Source: Pristionchus mayeri
Lineage: Eukaryota; Nematoda; Chromadorea; Rhabditida; Neodiplogasteridae
Reading direction: 5' to 3'
Length of the DNA: 64,000 bases
NCBI GenBank assembly: GCA_036245805.1
Contig: BTRK01000006.1
Span: 10,076,365 to 10,140,364 of the forward strand
Part shown: positions 11,351 to 22,800 of the stretch, one piece after another
How the letters are laid out: each line of letters starts with the position of its first letter
How positions within the stretch are numbered: the first letter of the stretch is position 1
Notes under the pieces: generated by a model
Database searches by the model: none
Told to the model about the DNA's origin: nothing
Seen by the model: only the letters and a program-made list of their open reading frames with translations
Position numbers and translations under genes: made by a program

Positions 11351-12005
11351 GAAAAATAAAATTTTCTGTCTCGAATATCTCAATGCACGAAAGGGAACAG
11401 GCTGATTTGTGTTTCACGCTTAATATGAGATTCAACTGTGTCCAGAGTGGCCAAAATGGGGTACTTGTTTCATGTTTCAGAATGTTTCCAAATAAGGAAG
11501 TGCTTTCAAACAGCCTATTCCCGCGTGTTGCAGTTCTGGGTTTCGCAGGAAAATTCAAAATCTTAATCCCTTTGTCTACCCTTATCTGGAGAGAACAATT
11601 CAGAAAATTACAGGAAAATTGAAGAGGGTTTTTTAATGGAAGAAAACAAAGGGTGTAGCCTATTCGCTGTCATTAGTAGACTTCCAATTCCATAAATTAC
11701 AGCCATTCACAGCATTTCTGAAGCTTCAGAACAGATGGCGAAGTCGGCTCATTTTCTGTATGTTTTAGATTTTTTTAGATGCGAGTGTTAAAATGAGGAA
11801 ATCTTGATTTGTGGAGGGCACAATGCTTCCCATTAAACAATCAAATATTGATCGTCACCACTGCGGACTTCGTATACTTATTTTTTTCAGTCAAATAATT
11901 TGTTTGCTCCAGGTGGCGTTATTTTGAAAACACGTTTTTGCATAAGTGTATCAATCGTAGCATGCGCATCATTCAACGAATTTATCGACAACTGAAAATT
12001 CGCAA
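11351..12005. other. Gene-poor stretch
   Basis: One 94-residue open frame (11338-11622, plus) overlaps the exon-like fragment antisense and has no recognisable features. Nothing else supported. Confidence 0.4.
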
Positions 12006-12010
12006 AAAGT

Positions 12011-13195
12011 TTAGTCGCGTCCTCGAAAGTTCACGTACACAAAATATATTGCTGCCCCAACAAGAAAAATAGAGAAAGGAGAATCGGGAGAGGGCAGATG
12101 GGAGACCGGGAAGGGAGTCGAGGTGGGGACGGGTTTGGCACGACTGACCGTGTACTTGTAGCTCATTCGCGCCGCTTTTCGATTCAATAGTCTATAAAGC
12201 AATAATTGTGAAGATTTTCGAATGATCAGAAAATTCTAGAGGTGGAAAGAGGTTTTTGGATAGCAAAAGCACGTCAAAAATAATAAAAGTATAATTAAAA
12301 AATAATAAAACCATTTGAGTTTTCGAGGTTAGTTATCCATCACACTCACATTATAATATCAGTGACACCCTTCTTGGCATGCACTAATAGCCTCTCGACC
12401 ACCACTGACTCGGTGCACTTTTCAATGAGGGAAAATGATTCCAAGTCGGCGTTGAGCACTCGCATCAGATTTATTCGAGCGATGCACTTGAGCAGCGCGA
12501 TTTGCATACAATGTCGAAGGTTGTGCACTGACTTGAGCATGAATAGCTGCAAGTAAATTGATTTTGAAAAGCAATGAATATGCACATAAATATTGAAATT
12601 TATTCTCTTAATTGTCAGAGAGTGGAATTTCTCATATTATATGCAATTTTACGTTCCTCGAGTGCTCGTTAATTATCGGGGTTCCATGACTACCCATGGT
12701 ACCCTATATTTCTACTCCGATTCGAAAGCAGAATCAATTACTCGCCCTCTCATCGTAGCTGTCCAATGCTTTCTCCCTCACTTCTGAATCGCACTATCTC
12801 AGAAATGGACGCGGTATGTGCTGTTCGATCGATAGTTCTCCATTCATTCGAAAATCGATCTCTAGACGAGCGATCGGAATGAACGGACCCTCGACAATCA
12901 AGGCATTCCAGAAAGGAGTGATCTAGATGAAAGCATTGACCATTAGTATAGTAGAGATTATACGTGTCCTACTTGCCTTTTTGATTTATAACAAAAGCAA
13001 TAAAATTATACTAACCAGTCGAAGCCGCAATGGTTTTCTAGCCATTCGAAAGACCATGCGCTTTATGTCAACAGGGAGATTGCCGAGAGTGGGCTTCTCT
13101 GTCGATCTTTCTAGTATTTTGTGGCAGAATCGAGACAGAATTGACGCGGGCAATCGGTCGTTGAGCGAAAGTCGATCAGAAGGTGCATCATCCAT
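12011..13195 (-). pseudogene. F-box-like/tail-anchored protein paralogue A, with in-frame stops
   Basis: Four exon blocks on the minus strand: 13016-13195 (starts MDDAPSDRLSLNDRLP; contains LGNLPVDIKRMVFRMARKPL, weakly F-box-like), about 12722-12945, 12350-12546 and 12011-12191. The last ends in Pro/Ser-rich PSPDSP, a hydrophobic segment FSIFLVGAAIYFVYV and a short basic tail, so the product would be tail-anchored. The exon 3 to exon 4 junction is in phase (phase 2) with good sites. Against paralogue B (14105-15604), exon 2 has two TAG stops, at 12923-12925 and 12794-12796, and lacks an AG acceptor. Hence probably a pseudogene. Function unknown. Confidence 0.6.
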
Positions 13196-13199
13196 CTAG

Positions 13200-14100
13200 T
13201 AGGCTTTGATTTCTTCGGTTGAACGACGAAAAGTAATTTGTAAGACAAAAATAATGAAATAAGTTCAAATGGCTGAAATGTCAATACAAAACAGGAAAGC
13301 GAGAAACGCGGTGAATCCAACTCCGACTGTCAACAATAGAAAGAGTTTCGAATTTGGTACGTTCGCAAACGCTCGTGTGGCTGGGCGAGGTTTCCCAATT
13401 ATCAGAAGTCTTTTGCGGCTCTATCATCTTTGCATTTGCCAAAGGATAGTCAGAGTATATGAGACAGAGTATATGTATATGAGTCAGATTATATGAGGCC
13501 GATCGTATTGAACATACATTGTTGATTGTTCAATCGCGATGCGCGTGCGTAACGGAACTGTGAGATTCAACTGAATAAGAGAAGGATGTTGGTGTATGCA
13601 AGACTGCCTGAGCAGAAGTGGAGAGGTGGTACCATCACTTGTTAATTCAAATCTTTAAAAAAGACCACTATCAGTACAACATCAGAGATGGTGATACTAC
13701 AGAAGTTGAATATAAACAACTTAGAATTATGCATTTGCATTCAGATTCACATAGAGAACAATTCAGGAAAGTTACTAGTTTTAAAGCAGGATTGACAGCA
13801 AAAACCGCTCCAATCGACGCGGGCAATGACGAATGTGAGGGCACTCTCTCACTTCATTATGCTCTCTCACTCGTTGCCTTCCTAACAGAGATTATGATAA
13901 CCGGAATTTCGAAAATGTATTACAGTTTATGATTGTCTCACAACTATAGTATCACTTTGGGCCGACTATATTTGCTGTTAGTCCTCATTTAATACCATTT
14001 TGTATACGATTATAACGCTTTCTGTCTTGAATAGAATTATGTACTGGTAACAACACATTCAACGAGTTTATCGACTATTGAAGACTCGACAAATATGAGC
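13200..14100. other. Spacer between paralogues A and B
   Basis: Contains a short stretch (GTGGCTGGGCGAGGTTTCCC at about 13377) shared with the region upstream of paralogue B (about 15782), so the tandem duplication probably included upstream DNA. The open frame at 13618-13932 has no recognisable features. Confidence 0.45.
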
Positions 14101-14104
14101 TAAA

Positions 14105-15604
14105 TTAATGCCGTACTCGAAAGTGCAAGTGCACGTACGCACAATATAGTGCGACCACTACAAGAGTCATAACGAGTGGAGAATCGGGAGAGGGTAGGTA
14201 GGAGAGTGGGAAGGGAGTCGGGGCAGGCTTGACCAGGGCCACATCACAACGGACAGCCATTCGGGCCGCCTGCTGTTTGATCATCCTACAACACAAGGTG
14301 ACGATTAGCGTTTACAATTCCAGCTATAGTCTATTCTTGTGACAAACTCTTGCACCAGTGGAGATGCACTAATTACAATTATGAAATATGCAAATTAACG
14401 CAATGATTAGTTGTCTCAAAACGCAAAGCCGTATCGCGGAAAAAAGCGTCTACCATTCTCTATTACATGGGAAATTTTCTGCCATTTTCTAAAAAAAAAA
14501 ACCACCAGCTTTTTTTAGTGTTCACAAAATCACTGTTATTGTGTATTTTTGGTCAAATATCCGTAAATCTCACTTAAACTCATCTCTGGTAACGTGCATC
14601 TTCACTCGGACAATCAATCTCCTTACAACTACTGATTCGACGCACTCTCGAATGAGAGTAAAATATGTTAAATCGACGTTGATCGCTTGCAAAATATTGA
14701 TTCGAGCGATACACTTGAGCAGAGCCGGCTTCAAGCCCATCCTTAGATTGTGACCTGATTCCAGCTTGAATAGCTGTAAAGAACTATTATATAATTTAAA
14801 TGATGCCACTACACATTCAAAAATTTGAAAATGTTCAGTCTTCTGACAGACTGCAGGTACCCGAATGCATAATATTCAAGTTGGTCGAGTTCGATTTGGT
14901 GATAAAGTCAGGTACAACGAATTCTCAGTAGCCGGTGTGGTACCGGGTATAATAGTATGCTAATTTTTAACAAGCACTAGGGTTGGCAATTCGGGCACAG
15001 TAGCGAGATCCCCCGGAGGCGTAGCGGTCTCGTTGTATTGTCTTGAATGGTAAATTCTAATAATATCTCGCCCTATTATCATCGCTGTCCATTGCTCTGC
15101 TCTTGACAACCGAATCGCAGTATCTCAAAAATGGACGCGGTATGTGCTGTTCGATGAATAGTTCGCCGTTGCAGCAAAATTCGAACTTGAGGTTAACAAT
15201 GGGAATGAAAGGACCCTCGATATTCAAGAAATTCCATGAAGGAGAGATCTGAATGAAAGCCTTGACTCTTACCCATTGGCATGGTAGTAGAGAGCGCATG
15301 ATTCCTACATTTCATTATATTTGTTTATTTTTTTAACGATCCTCAGGATAAAGATAAAGAGTCGTCGAGACCGTGTTGCTGTGCCAATGCTACTCACAGT
15401 TATAAAATGACTAACCATTCTGAGCCGCATTGGTTTTTTAGTCAGCCGAAAGATCATTCGGACGATGAGCGCAGGGAGATTGGCTAGATTGGTCTTGCTC
15501 TCGTGATTGCTCGCTCTCTCCTGTATTCGATCAGCAAATCGGTTCAGAACTGAGGCTGGTACTCGTTGGTGGAGTGAGAGTCGATCAAGAGGTGCATTGT
15601 CCAT
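14105..15604 (-). CDS. F-box-like/tail-anchored protein paralogue B
   Basis: Same exon order as paralogue A: 15416-15604 (MDNAPLDRLSLHQRVPASVL..., then TNLANLPALIVRMIFRLT), about 15060-15285, 14574-14773 and 14105-14285. Exon 2 is open here, with Gln and Tyr where A has stops. Exon 3 joins exon 4 in phase 2. The C-terminus is PSPDSPLVMTLVVVALYCAY plus a short His/Arg tail, a single hydrophobic anchor. Doubt remains: exon 2 has no clean acceptor in the expected phase and, where A has a GTAATT donor, B reads GATATT. It may be expressed with different splicing or may also be dying. Not assigned to a named family. Confidence 0.5.
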
Positions 15605-15819
15605 CTAGGAGGATTTGATTTGTTATGTTTGATTATCTGAAGTTATTAGTACTTCCAATAGTGATAACAGTTAATTCGAATGTGAAGGAGTTAAATTTCA
15701 ACAAGAATGAAAAAGCAAATTTGGTGAATCGAAATACGACTTTCACAATTTAAGAATTTCGAATAAATTGTGAACAGATGGTGTGGCTGGGCGAGGTTTC
15801 CCAATGATGCATTCAATAC

Positions 15820-15868
15820 TCTTTGCTTGTTTCACTTTTCCAAGGTTAGAAAAGTGAAACAAGCAAAT
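15820..15868. repeat. Short perfect hairpin
   Basis: TTTGCTTGTTTCACTTTTCC is followed after eight bases by its inverse (AAAAGTGAAACAAGCAAA). Immediately after it, ATGTATCATGTGGAC and ATGTGTCATGTGG form a short direct repeat. Function unknown; may be a small miniature element. Confidence 0.5.
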
Positions 15869-16236
15869 ACAATATGTATCATGTGGACAATATGTGTCAT
15901 GTGGAAATATGTAAAGCAGACTATCTCTGAAAATCAAAATATCCTTGGCAATGGCTGAAAATTCGAATTCGTTGAAACTTTGCCAATAGGTAGTACGCGA
16001 CGAGAGAAACATACGAGCGTCGCTAAAATTTCGATCCGCGTCCGCGCGCGCGGCGGCGCGGATCTTGAAAAAAACTACCGTAATCCTCGAAATTTTTTAT
16101 ATCGATGGCAATCACTGCGGCGGTAGGGGCGCTGCATTCTTTGACAAATTCTAAGACTTTTTTACTTCGGGGAACTTTTCGATCAGATTCCAACGAAAGT
16201 CGGAAATCGATATCTCCACTTTTAATTGAGACATAT

Positions 16237-17258
16237 GAGCCCGGTTGCGCAAGAATCAAACAAGGTCTGGCACAGCGATTTTTCGAAAACTTGAGGAAAG
16301 GGGTTCTCGAGGGTGCTGATCATCATGGTCAACTTCATTTTGCACCATCTCGACCGGATGAGCCAGGCTGCATGTAGGTTGCACATACGTTTTCGTCGAT
16401 AACTATGCAACCGATCGAGGAATCAACTTCGAATTTGCACAGTAGGTAAATCTCACTAGAATTAATCATATATTACTAGTTATTAAATTTTGTTAATTGT
16501 AAAAACTGGGAAAATTTGGATCTCGAATATGAAGTTCGGGTAAGGTTAGTGAAATACATATAAAAATGCGCAATTTTCCAAGGATCATTTTTCGTATGTA
16601 TAGTTGGGGGAACAAGCTTATCGGTTTTTTGTTATGTTTAGTTTTATAATGCATTTTTTACTCTTCACCGGACTGATTGAGCGGAGAGTGAGAAATGAGA
16701 ATGAGTTTCAATGCCAACTATACCCTCGTTATCACTCGCCTCGAGATAATTGGATCTGAGAGTATAGTAAGCAGTGAAACTCATTCTCATTTCTCACTCT
16801 CCGCTCAATCAGTCTCGTGAAGAGTCGAAAATGCATTATAAAATTAAACGTAGCAAAAATCCGATAAGCTTGTTTCCCCAACTGTACGTACGAACAATAA
16901 TCCTTGCAAAATTGCGCATTTTTATATGTATTTCACTAACCTTACCCGATCTTCATATTCTAGATCCAAATTTTCCCATTTTTTATAATTAACAAAATTA
17001 AGTAATTAGCAAAATCTAATTAATGGTAGTGAGATTTACCTACTCTGCAAATTTGAAGTTGATTCCTCAATCGGTTGCAGAGTTATCGACGAACACGTAG
17101 GTGCAGCCTACATGCAGCCTGGCTCATCCAGTTGAGATGGTGCAAAATGAAGTTGACCATGATGATCAGCACCCTCGAGAACCCCTTTCCTCAAGTTTTA
17201 GAAAAATCGCTGTGCCAGACCCTTTAGGACTTTGTTCGATTCTTACGCAACCAGTCTC
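16237..17258. mobile_element. Palindromic foldback element, GAGCCCGTTTGCG family
   Basis: Ends GAGCCCGGTTGCGCAAGAAT and the inverse of GAGACTGGTTGCGTAAGAAT, flanked by ATAT (16233-16236 and 17259-17262). Arms of about 500 bp pair around a centre near 16747. IR1's left arm begins inside the right half of this element at 16868; the right-arm copy is cut at the equivalent base, 41429. Confidence 0.8.
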
Positions 17259-17370
17259 ATATCTATTTTTTTAAAAATATTTCCTATGGAAAAAGCAGGA
17301 ATTTTATTTGTGCCATATCTTCTAATAGCATCAACGAATATAATATATTAATTTCGTAATTTAAAAAAAA

Positions 17371-17640
17371 ATACACTATATTCGAAAAAGTTTAAAATGT
17401 AAATAAATTCGAATTGTGGTGTAAGGAATGCTGTAGCCGCCTTTCGCAAAGTTAGCAGCATTCTCGAAAATGAAATGAATTCAAGGCTAAATGTGGTCTA
17501 ATGACTACGAGAAGGCTAATTAAAAAAAGAAAATCCACTCCATGTTGAAAAATATTAAAGGTGGCGAAAGGCGGCTACAGTATTCCTTACACCACAATAC
17601 CAATTTACTCACATTTTAAACTTTTTCGAATATAGTGTAT
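17371..17640. mobile_element. 270 bp hairpin element
   Basis: ATACACTATATTCGAAAAAG on the left pairs with CTTTTTCGAATATAGTGTAT on the right; pairing continues through TGTAAGGAAT and GTAGCCGCCTTTCGC. The loop is about 100 bp. Nested within 15976-17993. Mirror copy in IR1's right arm at 40657-40926. Confidence 0.75.
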
Positions 17641-18168
17641 TTTTTTTAAAATTTTTATATTTTAATTAAAAAAGACTTGTTAACTCTAGAAGCTTTTAAG
17701 CAAATAAAAAGTATGCTTTTTTCATGGGAAATATTATTAAAAAATAAAGTATTGAATATCGATTTTCGGCCGTAGATGAAATCTGATCGAAAAACTCCTC
17801 GAAGTAAAAAAGTCTTAGAATTTGCTCGCCGACCTATTCCACCTACCGCCGCAGTGATTGGAATCGATATAAAAATTTTCCGAGATTACGGTAGTTTTAT
17901 GTACATCCGCGCCGCCGCGCGCGCGGATGCGGATCGGAATTCTGGCGATACTCGTATGTTTCCCTCATCGAGTACTACCTATTGGCGAAGTTAAAAGAAA
18001 TTCGATTTGTTGGCCAGTGCCAAGTCGCTGAAGAAATATGTTGATTTTTTTTTTCAGATAGTGTGTTGTAATATCAACGCGTAAAAAGCATTATTCATTA
18101 CATGCTCTTCCTACTTTTATGTAACGTAACGGTAATCAGATCCAATCATCGTCTTCGATAATAATTAA

Positions 18169-18456
18169 AGGGGTGCTCCGGGGAATGAATGTTAGGGAGT
18201 CCCACCACGAAAATTCTGCGCTCTCAATGGGAAACTGTAGCGAATTTAGCCCGAGAAAGAGGTGAGAAATAAGAAGAGCGAGTGAAACATAAACGAACAA
18301 GTCACTACCCTGCGCTGTCAATGAACTTTGCGAGTATGTAAATAGCCTCAGAGTCGTCTGTGGAACTTCGTAGAAAGAGATTTCTGATCGGGTGAGTGCC
18401 CTCTTCAATATCCACACTATAACTATGGGTGGGTGAACATTCCCTGGAGCACTCCT
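18169..18456. mobile_element. TTAA-flanked MITE
   Basis: Inverted ends AGGGGTGCTCCGGGGAAT and ATTCCCTGGAGCACTCCT, with TTAA on both sides (18165-18168, 18457-18460). Pairing is limited to the ends. It lies just beyond the stop codon of F-box copy 1L. Mirror copy at 39841-40128. A related left end opens the composite insertion of copy 4L near 43676. TTAA targeting suggests a piggyBac-type mover (inference). Confidence 0.75.
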
Positions 18457-19109
18457 TTAATATTAATATTTTGATTTTACATTCATTCAGGAGAATTAAT
18501 TCCAATCGTCGTCTTCGTACTCCCTCGATTGATGTACAATTCGAAGTTGATAGTCATTGACTGAAACAAAAAAAAAACAGAATTGCTGTTTCAAACATAG
18601 CGCATGTGCACAATAATACTGCGCGAACTTACATTGAACTACATATCCGTTACGGAATGGAATGTCATTGGTCAATTGAAGGCATAAAGTCGAGAAGCAT
18701 ACATTCTTATCCAATGTGGGAAACTTCTGAAATTGTGGGGATTATTGTTCAATGTTTCCTGTACAAGGCGGGAAAGCTCTTAATTTCGAATTCCAATTTA
18801 ATAATTAAATAAAAAGTATTGAATCATACCCGCAAGAGTTCATCAACGATTTCACTGCCGGCCATCCATGCCGGCCAAATACTGTTGATGCACAGGGTGT
18901 CCGCTTTTCTCGCTTTTCACAATGGGACTCATACATTCATCATCGAGCGAGACGTTTCAGCCATAGTTGCCCACGCCGGCGGCGACCCCCATGGCCCCCA
19001 ATTCATGGGTGCTAAGTGCTTGTCATATCTGCCGCCAGTGGTGGGCAACTATGGTTACAGCCCATCATCAGTGAGGAAAATTACACAAAACTTGGGTTAT
19101 TATCATTAA

Positions 19110-19826
19110 GAGCCTGTTTGCGTAAGAATCGGACAATTGTTGGCATCGGCCAAAAAAGTCAAATCCTTGAAACTTTGGGTTTTGGGGTTATCTGACACGC
19201 TGATAACGATAGGCATATTCATTGCTAGAGGCTGCTAGAGAGTGTGCGAGAGACAAGGGAGAGAGGAGAGAGTGCAGACAGCCAGAGGGCAAGGGAGGCG
19301 AGGGGAGAGAAGATGGGGAAAGGTCACGAGACAGAGACGATGGGGGTAGATCACTGGGAAGGATCAGATGTATCGCCATTTTTGCCAGCTAGAACGTTCA
19401 CTATTTTATCCCTTAAATCTTACCGCGACCTTTTTTCGCGGATTTTAAGACATTTTTGGATTCCTCTCGTCATTACGGTCAGATTGGTGCTAGTCTCTCC
19501 GGGTACAATTAAAACGTTCAAAAGTTATTTTTTATTAATTAATATTAATAATTAATGAAAAATGAAATACACAGTCGTGTTCGCCATTCAATTCTGCTCA
19601 GACATCATTTTCGCTTAATTTTAGCGATCTCTGGAAGCCACTTATGCGAAAAAGGCAGATTTCGACGTCAAGCCATCTGGAGCTAACGGCTAAATTCTCA
19701 GCAAATGAATATGCCTATCGTCATCAGCGTGTCAGATAACCCCAAACCCCAGAGCTTCAAGGATTTGACTTTTTTAGCCGTTGCCAAATATCATCATATT
19801 TGTCCGATTCTTACGCAAACGGGCTC
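19110..19826. mobile_element. Complete foldback element at outer edge of left array
   Basis: 717 bp, both ends of the GAGCCCGTTTGCG family (one end reads GAGCCTGTTTGCG), flanked by TTAA (19106-19109 and 19827-19830). It interrupts exon 6 of F-box copy 1L. One arm, from its GAGCCC end to CCCCATCG near the centre, is the half that was amplified in the neighbouring array. The other half contains a purine-rich stretch at 19237-19340. Mirror copy at 38471-39187. Confidence 0.8.
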
Positions 19827-22800
19827 TTAAAGGAGGAGCAAAGGCAAAATTAAATGTTTGAAGCTTTCATATGCACGGCCTAGATCTCCCAAACCATAAG
19901 AAGCTCCGAAATTTCCACAATGATATCTCCATTCCCAACAGAGCTATCGGTAGTTGGCGGGGAGCCAAATCAGGGAAAGCTCAGGCAACGCGCGAGAGAG
20001 CACGCGCCTTGAAGAGAGTTCTCCTCTAATTGAAACATATTTCAACCGGGCGCGCGTTTGCCTTTACTCCTCCTTTAAACATGCCTGTGATAAGTTCCGG
20101 CCAATCCACATCTATCTCGGGCTCATGCGCAATCCAATTGGGAGGATGCATAAATTCGATGTCTCGAGGATATTGTTGGACGATTTTGATAGATCGAACT
20201 TCCGAGGCCAAACGATGGGGGTAGATCACTGGGAAGGATCAGATGTATCGCCATTTTTGCCAGCTAGAACGTTCACTATTTTATCCCTTAAATCTTACCG
20301 CGACCTTTTTTCGCGGATTTTAAGACATTTTTGGATTCCTCTCGTCATTACGGTCAGATTGGTGCTAGTCTCTCCGGGTACAATTAAAACGTTCAAAAGT
20401 TATTTTTTATTAATTAATATTAATAATTAATGAAAAATGAAATACACAGTCGTGTTCGCCATTCAATTCTGCCCAGACATCATTTTCGCTTAATTTTAGC
20501 GATCTCTGGAAGCCACTTATGCGAAAAAGGCAGATTTCGACGTCAAGCCATCTGGAGCTAACGGCTAAATTCTCAGCAAATGAATATGCCTATCGTCATC
20601 AGCGTGTCAGATAACCCCAAACCCCAGAGCTTCAAGGATTTGACTTTTTTAGCCTTTGCCAAATATCATCATATTTGTCCGATTCTTACGCAAACGGGCT
20701 CTTAAACATGCCTGTGATAAGTTCCGGCCAATCCACATCTATCTCGGGCTCATGCGCAATCCAATTGGGAGGATACATAAATTCGATGTCTCGAGGATAT
20801 TGTTGGACGATTTTGATAGATCGAACTTCCGAGGCCAAACGATGGGGGTAGATCACTGGGAAGGATCAGATGTATCGCCATTTTTGCCAGCTAGAACGTT
20901 CACTATTTTATCCCTTAAATCTTACCGCGACCTTTTTTCGCGGATTTTAAGACATTTTTGGATTCCTCTCGTCATTACGGTCAGATTGGTGCTAGTCTCT
21001 CCGGGTACAATTAAAACGTTCAAAAGTTATTTTTTATTAATTAATATTAATAATTAATGAAAAATGAAATACACAGTCGTGTTCGCCATTCAATTCTGCC
21101 CAGACATCATTTTCGCTTAATTTTAGCGATCTCTGGAAGCCACTTATGCGAAAAAGGCAGATTTCGACGTCAAGCCATCTGGAGCTAACGGCTAAATTCT
21201 CAGCAAATGAATATGCCTATCGTCATCAGCGTGTCAGATAACCCCAAACCCCAGAGCTTCAAGGATTTGACTTTTTTAGCCTTTGCCAAATATCATCATA
21301 TTTGTCCGATTCTTACGCAAACGGGCTCTTAAACATGCCTGTGATAAGTTCCGGCCAATCCACATCTATCTCGGGCTCATGCGCAATCCAATTGGGAGGA
21401 TACATAAATTCGATGTCTCGAGGATATTGTTGGACGATTTTGATAGATCGAACTTCCGAGGCCAAACGATGGGGGTAGATCACTGGGAAGGATCAGATGT
21501 ATCGCCATTTTTGCCAGCTAGAACGTTCACTATTTTATCCCTTAAATCTTACCGCGACCTTTTTTCGCGGATTTTAAGACATTTTTGGATTCCTCTCGTC
21601 ATTACGGTCAGATTGGTGCTAGTCTCTCCGGGTACAATTAAAACGTTCAAAAGTTATTTTTTATTAATTAATATTAATAATTAATGAAAAATGAAATACA
21701 CAGGCGTGTTCGCCATTCAATTCTGCCCAGACATCATTTTCGCTTAATTTTAGCGATCTCTGGAAGCCACTTATGCGAAAAAGGCAGATTTCGACGTCAA
21801 GCCATCTGGAGCTAACGGCTAAATTCTCAGCAAATGAATATGCCTATCGTCATCAGCGTGTCAGATAACCCCAAACCCCAGAGCTTCAAGGATTTGACTT
21901 TTTTAGCCGTTGCCAAATATCATCATATTTGTCCGATTCTTACGCAAACGGGCTCTTAAACATGCCTGTGATAAGTTCCGGCCAATCCACATCTATCTCG
22001 GGCTCATGCGCAATCCAATTGGGAGGATGCATAAATTCGATGTCTCGAGGATATTGTTGGACGATTTTGATAGATCGAACTTCCGAGGCCAAACGATGGG
22101 GGTAGATCACTGGGAAGGATCAGATGTATCGCCATTTTTGCCAGCTAGAACGTTCACTATTTTATCCCTTAAATCTTACCGCGACCTTTTTTCGCGGATT
22201 TTAAGACATTTTTGGATTCCTCTCGTCATTACGGTCAGATTGGTGCTAGTCTCTCCGGGTACAATTAAAACGTTCAAAAGTTATTTTTTATTAATTAATA
22301 TTAATAATTAATGAAAAATGAAATACACAGTCGTGTTCGCCATTCAATTCTGCCCAGACATCATTTTCGCTTAATTTTAGCGATCTCTGGAAGCCACTTA
22401 TGCGAAAAAGGCAGATTTCGACGTCAAGCCATCTGGAGCTAACGGCTAAATTCTCAGCAAATGAATATGCCTATCGTCATCAGCGTGTCAGATAACCCCA
22501 AACCCCAGAGCTTCAAGGATTTGACTTTTTTAGCCGTTGCCAAATATCATCATATTTGTCCGATTCTTACGCAAACGGGCTCTTAAACATGCCTGTGATA
22601 AGTTCCGGCCAATCCACATCTATCTCGGGCTCATGCGCAATCCAATTGGGAGGATGCATAAATTCGATGTCTCGAGGATATTGTTGGACGATTTTGATAG
22701 ATCGAACTTCCGAGGCCAAACGATGGGGGTAGATCACTGGGAAGGATCAGATGTATCGCCATTTTTGCCAGCTAGAACGTTCACTATTTTATCCCTTAAA

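Larger units (their letters stand above)
15976..17993. mobile_element. Outer palindromic element of a nested set
   Basis: The left side (GCCAATAGGTAGTACGCGAC... then GATCCGCGTCCGCGCGCG) is repeated inverted on the right (CGCGCGCGGATGCGGATCGG ... CGAGTACTACCTATTGGCGA). Together they frame two further palindromic elements, at 16237-17258 and 17371-17640. Part of the right half and everything inward is copied in the right arm of IR1 (about 40300-41429). A related sequence (CCTATTGGTGAAGTTAGTAG, then GTGCCAAGTCGCTGA) recurs at about 55940-56045. Confidence 0.65.
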
